Shown piece by piece: positions 58,229 to 64,000 of a stretch of DNA of 64,000 nt. Source of the DNA: an uncultured Bacteroidales bacterium (GTDB lineage: Bacteria; Bacteroidota; Bacteroidia; Bacteroidales; FEN-979); assembly GCA_903903985.1 (NCBI GenBank), contig CAIVAT010000013.1:1-64000 (forward strand). Direction: 5' to 3'. Made by a program: the position numbers and the translations under genes. The notes beneath the pieces were generated by a model. The model worked only from the letters and a program-made list of their open reading frames with translations. It did not search any database and was not told the DNA's origin. Each line of letters starts with the position of its first letter. Position 1 is the stretch's first letter.

Positions 58229-61126
58229 ATGAAATTCAAACTTTCACTCTGCATCTTCTTATTAATCAACCTGCAGGGATTCTGCCAGTATTCCAGCACG
58301 GGCCAGGATCCTGCATCAACCCAATGGCGACAGATTAGAACAAGCCGTTACACACTGATCTTTCCTGAACCGTTCGAAAAAAAAGCACAATACCTTGCCA
58401 ACATCATGGATGTACTTTGCCGGAATGAGACAACAACACTCTCTGCCAGGGTTCCGCGGATACCAGTTATTTTGCACACACAGTCCGTAATTTCCAACGG
58501 CCTGACCGCCTGGGCACCAAAACGCATTGAGTTATATACCTGCCCTCCGCAGCAAACATATGCAGAGGAGTGGCTGGAGCAACTCGCAGTTCATGAATAC
58601 CGGCACGCCGTGCAGATCAGCAAGATTAATCGCGGGTTTTCCAGGGCGCTCTACTATATCTTCGGTGAACAGATTACCGGTGGCATTCTTGGATTGTACG
58701 TTCCTGCCTGGTTTCTTGAAGGAGACGCTACGGTTACTGAAACTTCCATGACAAGGACAGGCCGCGGCAGATCAGCACTTTTTGAAAGTACCCTGAGGGC
58801 GCAGGTTGTCGAAAAGGGGGTCTATCCCTATGATAAAGCAACGCTGGGGTCATATAAAACCTTCACCCCCGATGCCTATTCCCTGGGCTATTACCTGGTA
58901 GGGCAATCGCGTAAAAAGTACGGACCGGAACTATGGAACACCGCAGTTGACAAGGTTGCAAAATATCCCTTCATGGTGGTTCCGTTTAACAGTGGCATCC
59001 GTAAAATCACCGGCATGTGGAAGACGAAACTGTACAAGCAATCACTTGCTGAACTTGACAGCGCCTGGCAACAACAACTTGTTGCAACCCATCATCCGGT
59101 GTTGCGCACCATCACCAAAATAGATCCCAAAAACTATGCTGTTTACAATCATCCCATCCTCTTGAATGATTCCACCATCATTGCCGATAAATCGAGCATG
59201 GACGACGTTGACCGGTTTGTTCTCATCGACCGCAAAACCGGAAAGGAACGGATACTGTTAACGCCCTGCAAGCACATCAACGGAACAACTTCAATCGGAG
59301 GGGATTATCTTTTATGGACGGAGAGTGAAGATGATGTCCGGTGGTCAAACCGCGATTATGCTGAAATCAGGATGTTCAATTTCAGAACGAAAAAGCAGCA
59401 GGAGCTGACAACCGATTCCCGCTATTTTGCTCCGGTCATCTCCCCGGATGGTTCCCGGGTAGCAGCTGTTTGTATTTCGGAGGTCAACCAGTGTTCCATT
59501 GATATCCTGGAAGTTCCTTCCGGTAAAAGAACAGGAAGATTCCCGATCCCGGGTTATGGACAGGCGATCACGCCCAATTGGTCGCCCGATGCCTCCAGGA
59601 TCATTTTCACCTTGCTGACGGAATATGGTGAAACAGTTGCCACCCTCGATCCGGGCACCGGTAAGATCAGTCATTTAATTCCATTTTCATACAATGAGTT
59701 TACCGGCCCTGCGTTTTTTTTCAGGCAGTATATCATCTACAGCGTTGATCATTCAGGTATTGAAGATATCTATGCGATGGATACGATAAGCAGCAATATA
59801 TTTAAGGTCACATCCAGCCGCTTCGCCTCTTTTGATCCTGATTTTACATCGGATAAAAAAAACATGATCTGTTCCGATTACACTTCCGACGGGCTTATGG
59901 TTGTGGAAATACCCGTGGATACAGCAACATGGACCCCCTTGCACCTGGTTGACAACCACTCCTATAAGCTGTATGATGCACTTTCAGCACAGGAAACCGG
60001 CAACATCCAGGACAGTGTGCGTATCCGGAACATCTTCAAAATGAATTCGTCCGACGATTATAGCCTGGAAAAAGACACCATCGGCGGAAAATTATACTCA
60101 TCCAGGAAATATTCGAAAATATTGAACCTTTTTAATCCCCACAGCTGGGCCCCGGTATCGTTTGATGTGAGCAACCTGCTGTTCAATCCCGGGGTCATGG
60201 TGCTTTCACAAAATACCCTGAGCACCATGTTTGCCGGAGCAGGCTGGGAATATGACATCAATGAACAAACCGGAAAATTTTATACCAGTTTAGTTTACAA
60301 AGGGTTGTATCCTGAGTTCACTTTCCGTTTTGATATAGGTAACCGCTCCGCATATGCACAGGATAACGATAGCAGCCAAACATACCGTTTTACCTGGCAG
60401 GAAACCAATTTCAAAGTCTATGCGGGCATCCCATGGAATTTTTCACATGGCAGATTTTCCCGTTACTGTCAACCTTCAATTGGAACTGCCCTGACGGGAA
60501 TTAAACACAACGCATCCACTCCCGGAAATTTTATGACCGGCTGGATTCAGACAATGGATTACCGGCTCACCGCCTCTCAATATCTGCACTCAAACCAAAA
60601 AGATGTTTATCCCCGCTTCGGGCAATCCATCGATTTCAGTTACCGGAATTCACCGTTTGGGGGCAACGACATAGGCTCTGTCCTTGCTCTTGCAGGAAAT
60701 CTATATGTCCCGGGGTTTATCCGTCATCACGGAATCTGGATTTACGCTGGTTATCAGAAGCGTTGGGATGAAGACGTACAATATTATTTATTTTCAAACC
60801 GGATTGCATATCCGAGGGGGTATAATAATGTTTATGATGTTGGTTTACTTAGTATTAGCATTAATTATAAGCTTCCATTGTTCTATCCTGATTTCAGTTT
60901 TGGCTCCGTTATCTACCTGAAACGACTGAAATTGAATCTGTATTACGATTGGGCCAAAGGGAAAAATAAAGGATATATTAATGAATACCAGTCCATGGGC
61001 GGAGAGCTCACTGCTGATTTCCACCTGCTTCGATTTGTCCTGCCCATCGAAATGGGTATGCGGAGCATCTATTATCCCGCTTCAGGCGGCTGGGGATTTG
61101 AATTTCTTTACGCTATTTCATATTGA
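58229..61126 (+). CDS. Outer-membrane-type protein: gluzincin (HEYRH) peptidase-like N-terminus, TolB-like beta-propeller, C-terminal barrel-like region
   Basis: LAVHEYRHAVQIS and downstream WFLEGDATVTE; propeller repeats SPDGSRVAAV, SPDASRIIFT; aromatic-rich C-terminal strands. Confidence 0.7.
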   Translation: MKFKLSLCIFLLINLQGFCQYSSTGQDPASTQWRQIRTSRYTLIFPEPFEKKAQYLANIMDVLCRNETTTLSARVPRIPVILHTQSVISNGLTAWAPKRIELYTCPPQQTYAEEWLEQLAVHEYRHAVQISKINRGFSRALYYIFGEQITGGILGLYVPAWFLEGDATVTETSMTRTGRGRSALFESTLRAQVVEKGVYPYDKATLGSYKTFTPDAYSLGYYLVGQSRKKYGPELWNTAVDKVAKYPFMVVPFNSGIRKITGMWKTKLYKQSLAELDSAWQQQLVATHHPVLRTITKIDPKNYAVYNHPILLNDSTIIADKSSMDDVDRFVLIDRKTGKERILLTPCKHINGTTSIGGDYLLWTESEDDVRWSNRDYAEIRMFNFRTKKQQELTTDSRYFAPVISPDGSRVAAVCISEVNQCSIDILEVPSGKRTGRFPIPGYGQAITPNWSPDASRIIFTLLTEYGETVATLDPGTGKISHLIPFSYNEFTGPAFFFRQYIIYSVDHSGIEDIYAMDTISSNIFKVTSSRFASFDPDFTSDKKNMICSDYTSDGLMVVEIPVDTATWTPLHLVDNHSYKLYDALSAQETGNIQDSVRIRNIFKMNSSDDYSLEKDTIGGKLYSSRKYSKILNLFNPHSWAPVSFDVSNLLFNPGVMVLSQNTLSTMFAGAGWEYDINEQTGKFYTSLVYKGLYPEFTFRFDIGNRSAYAQDNDSSQTYRFTWQETNFKVYAGIPWNFSHGRFSRYCQPSIGTALTGIKHNASTPGNFMTGWIQTMDYRLTASQYLHSNQKDVYPRFGQSIDFSYRNSPFGGNDIGSVLALAGNLYVPGFIRHHGIWIYAGYQKRWDEDVQYYLFSNRIAYPRGYNNVYDVGLLSISINYKLPLFYPDFSFGSVIYLKRLKLNLYYDWAKGKNKGYINEYQSMGGELTADFHLLRFVLPIEMGMRSIYYPASGGWGFEFLYAISY

Positions 61127-61127
61127 C

Positions 61128-61158
61128 ACCCTGACAGGGTCAGTCACCCTGACGGGGT
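61128..61158. repeat. Palindromic 13-mers ACCCTGACAGGGT and ACCCTGACGGGGT at 18-bp spacing, starting 1 bp after a stop codon
   Basis: Copies at 61128-61140 and 61146-61158. Confidence 0.88.
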
Positions 61159-61170
61159 GTTAAAAAATAC

Positions 61171-61178
61171 TACATTTG
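61171..61178 (+). promoter_or_regulatory. Candidate -7 element TACATTTG directly upstream of the ClC start codon
   Basis: Match to TAnnTTTG; ATG at 61186. Confidence 0.4.
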
Positions 61179-61185
61179 CATCAGC

Positions 61186-62958
61186 ATGGTTCCAAAATCA
61201 ATCACCGGCAAACTACTGGTATGGCGGTTGCGTCATATCAAACAGCGGCAATTTATTCTGATTCTCAGCATACTGGTTGGCATCGGCAGTGGCCTGGCTG
61301 CTGTTATCCTTAAAAATACACTGTATTACACGAATTATTTTCTCACCAATGGATTTAGTTATCATGGTGTATTTTACCTGTTTCTCATCTTCCCGATGGT
61401 GGGGATCATTCTCACAATTTTATTCATTAAATACATTGTCAAGGATAACATAAGCCATGGCGTAAGCAAAGTACTTTATGCAATATCGAAGAATAACGGG
61501 CACATCAGACCTCATAATACGTTTTCATCATTGGTTGCCTGTACCCTGACCCTGGGATTTGGCGGTTCAGTCGGGCCCGAAGCTCCGATTGTCCTGACAG
61601 GTTCGGCGATTGGGTCGAATCTGGCGCGGTTATTCAGACTTGATTATAGAACAACTACCTTGCTGATTGGCTGTGGCGCTGCAGGAGCCATTGCCGGGAT
61701 ATTTGAAGCACCGATCGCAGGAGCAATTTTCGTACTTGAAATCCTCATGCTTGATCTCACGGTGACCACCCTGATCCCCCTGCTGATCACGACCGTTACC
61801 GCCTCGCTCGTTTCATACCTCCTGATGGGGAATGAGGTTTTATTCTCTTTCACCCTGAGCAGCCCTTTTATTCTTCGTCACATCCCGTTTTACCTCCTGC
61901 TGGGTGTTTTCACGGGGCTGGTTTCGGTTTTCTTCATCCGAGGGAGTATCGGCATTGAACTGCTCCTGAAAAAAGTTTCCCCGGCACTGAGGGTCGGAAT
62001 TGCAGGTATTTTTCTGGCCATACTGATATTTGCCTATCCATCATTGTTTGGTGAAGGCTATACTGTTTTGAAAGAGGTCATTAACGGACACGGGCAGGTG
62101 ATCGGCAACTCCAGTTTATTTGGCTTTTTAAAACAAAATAATTGGTCATTCCTGGTTATCATTTTCGGGTTGATCATCATGAAAGTTATTGCCATGGCAT
62201 TGACACAGGGCAGTGGCGGGATCGGGGGCACTTTTGCTCCATCCATTTTTGTCGGGGCCATCTGCGGATTTTTTTTCGCAAATCTGCTCAACACTGTTTT
62301 TGGGCTGCATATTTCGCAAAGTAACTTCGCCCTGGTTGGCATGGCCGGCGTAATGGCTGGCGTGATGCACGCACCGCTTACAGCCATTTTCCTTATCGCT
62401 GAGATCACCGGCGGTTATTTACTGCTTACACCCCTCATCATGGTGTCGGCAATTGCCTACCTTACCTCCCATATTTTTGAAAGCCATTCCATTTATACAC
62501 GTCAGCTGGCTGCCCGAAAAGAGCTGATTACCCATGATAAGGATAAGGCTGTCCTCCTGTTTATGTCGCCGCGCCAACTGATCGAAACAAATTTCGCCAG
62601 TGTTGACCCGGAGGCTACCCTTGGTCAGCTTGTCAAGGTGGTTGCCACTGCCACGCGCAATATTTTCCCTGTGGTTGACCGGGAAGGTACCTTCCATGGA
62701 ATCGTGATGCTCGACAATATCCGCCAGATCATGTTCGACCAGACAATCTATGAAGTCACCTATGTTAAAGACCTCATGTTCATGCCTGATTACGCCATCA
62801 ATCCCGGTGATTCAATGGATACGGTGATCCAGCTTTTCCAGCGGAGCGACCGTTATAATTTACCAGTAGTGGAAAATGGGAAATACATCGGGTTTATATC
62901 AAGAGCCAATGTTTTCTCACAATACAGGGAGTTGCTGAAGAAATTCTCGGAGGATTAA
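61186..62958 (+). CDS. ClC-family chloride channel/transporter with C-terminal CBS domains
   Basis: GFGGSVGPEAPIVLTGSAIGSNLARLF; GSGGIGGTFAPSIFVGA; C-terminal CBS-type segments. Confidence 0.93.
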   Translation: MVPKSITGKLLVWRLRHIKQRQFILILSILVGIGSGLAAVILKNTLYYTNYFLTNGFSYHGVFYLFLIFPMVGIILTILFIKYIVKDNISHGVSKVLYAISKNNGHIRPHNTFSSLVACTLTLGFGGSVGPEAPIVLTGSAIGSNLARLFRLDYRTTTLLIGCGAAGAIAGIFEAPIAGAIFVLEILMLDLTVTTLIPLLITTVTASLVSYLLMGNEVLFSFTLSSPFILRHIPFYLLLGVFTGLVSVFFIRGSIGIELLLKKVSPALRVGIAGIFLAILIFAYPSLFGEGYTVLKEVINGHGQVIGNSSLFGFLKQNNWSFLVIIFGLIIMKVIAMALTQGSGGIGGTFAPSIFVGAICGFFFANLLNTVFGLHISQSNFALVGMAGVMAGVMHAPLTAIFLIAEITGGYLLLTPLIMVSAIAYLTSHIFESHSIYTRQLAARKELITHDKDKAVLLFMSPRQLIETNFASVDPEATLGQLVKVVATATRNIFPVVDREGTFHGIVMLDNIRQIMFDQTIYEVTYVKDLMFMPDYAINPGDSMDTVIQLFQRSDRYNLPVVENGKYIGFISRANVFSQYRELLKKFSED

Positions 62959-62964
62959 GATACC

Positions 62965-63061
62965 CTAACCCTTGTCCTTTTTGACCTCATCCCCCAACCC
63001 CCTTCTCCTGAAGGAGAAGGGGAGTTGTCCCTCCCTTTTTGGGGAGGGATTCAGGGTGGGG
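62965..63061. repeat. Intergenic palindromic repeat cluster (CCCTTCTCCTGAAGGAGAAGGGG; CCCTCCCTTTTTGGGGAGGG)
   Basis: Read directly between convergent genes. Confidence 0.65.
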
Positions 63062-63062
63062 T

Positions 63063-64000
63063 TTAATACCCAAACACATCCTTCAATTCCAGTGATTTAA
63101 CCTGCCCGTAGGTAGACAAGGTTTTCACATCCAGTTCAGCCTTTTTACCGAGGACCACGATAGTGAAGTTTTTATCTTTAATAAACTTCTGCTGGAATGT
63201 TTTCAGGTCGTTAAAGGTCATGGTCGGGACTTTCTCAAAAACATCTTTACGGATATCATAAGTAAGACCGAATTTCTGGGCATTGATATAATTGAACAAC
63301 ACCTGCGATTTGGTGATGCGCTCTGTACGAATCTTGTTGATGATCGCTTCCCGGGAGGAGCTCAGCGCTTTTTCACTTTCGGGCATGTTGTTGAACAGGC
63401 CCGACATCGCTTTCATGGCTTCAGGCAGCTTGTCGATCTGGGTACCGATGTAAGAAAACAGATAAAAATTCTGATAGGGCTGTTGCGGAGAGCGATACCC
63501 GGCATATGCACTGTATGCAAGGCCTTTCGATTCACGGATTTCCTGGAAAACGATTGAATTCATACTGCCGCCAAAATACTCATTGAAAAGACGTACCACC
63601 GGGATGATTGTTTTGTCGTACTTTTCCGACTTCGACAGCATGATGATCTCAGCTTGTTTCATATCGTAATCTACTGTATAAACTTTCGTGACATCCGTAG
63701 GTTTCTGTTCGAATTTTAGTGCTTCCGGAACTGGCTTTAATACAGCAGGTATGCGATGTTCCTTGTTCAGCAGGGCAGTCAACCCATTCACTTTGTCGGG
63801 GCCGTAATACAGTATTTTATGCTGAAACCCATTCAATCCCCTGATCAGGCCAACCAGTTCATCTGCCTTGAGTGCATCCAGCTCTGTGGCCGACAAAATA
63901 TTGGTATAAGGAGATTTCTCTCCGTATACTCCATAGTTATACATCGCATCCCAGAGAATAGTCTGCTTTGAAAGCTTGTCATCTTCCCTGCGTTTTTTGA
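63063..64000 (-). CDS. M16-family metallopeptidase, C-terminal part (truncated by window edge)
   Basis: EYFGGSMNSIVFQEIRESKGLAYSAYAGY; the open frame continues upstream of the ORF-track start to the window end. Confidence 0.85.
   Translation of the reverse strand, partial: KKRREDDKLSKQTILWDAMYNYGVYGEKSPYTNILSATELDALKADELVGLIRGLNGFQHKILYYGPDKVNGLTALLNKEHRIPAVLKPVPEALKFEQKPTDVTKVYTVDYDMKQAEIIMLSKSEKYDKTIIPVVRLFNEYFGGSMNSIVFQEIRESKGLAYSAYAGYRSPQQPYQNFYLFSYIGTQIDKLPEAMKAMSGLFNNMPESEKALSSSREAIINKIRTERITKSQVLFNYINAQKFGLTYDIRKDVFEKVPTMTFNDLKTFQQKFIKDKNFTIVVLGKKAELDVKTLSTYGQVKSLELKDVFGY

Overview
This window is chromosomal DNA from a Bacteroidetes-like bacterium, judged from type IX secretion (T9SS) genes and cargo, FISUMP proteins, the futalosine menaquinone pathway and TAnnTTTG-type promoters. 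Bases 1 to about 7373 look like one end of an integrative element. It carries a tyrosine integrase, an HTH/excisionase-like protein, an AAA ATPase and a TOPRIM primase-like protein, and it ends at the 3' half of a split tRNA-Val(TAC). Its other end lies outside the window. The rest is mostly core genome: rpsF-rpsR-rplI, ispF, a T9SS locus (DUF5103 plug, porV, two tandem porU paralogues, a PorP/SprF-like gene, gldJ) followed by murF, then anmK, folC, thiS, thiF, mqnE, mqnB, mqnD, hldD, a ClC channel, an M16 peptidase and several secreted T9SS proteins. The most unusual signal is a set of short, structured dispersed repeats. An 18-bp-period palindromic repeat (ACCCTGACRGGGT + 5 nt) lies in-frame in two unrelated enzymes and also abuts the 3' end of a third gene. 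That third gene's start codon is abutted by a 12 x 8-bp minisatellite whose unit equals the first 8 nt of the palindrome. Other 8-bp-period repeats overlap a stop codon and lie in-frame in hldD. A second palindromic family (CCCTCCCC...GGGGAGGG) recurs in intergenic regions and in-frame in the same TrmH-family gene. All calls come from reading the sequence and the supplied ORF translations; no database search was run.
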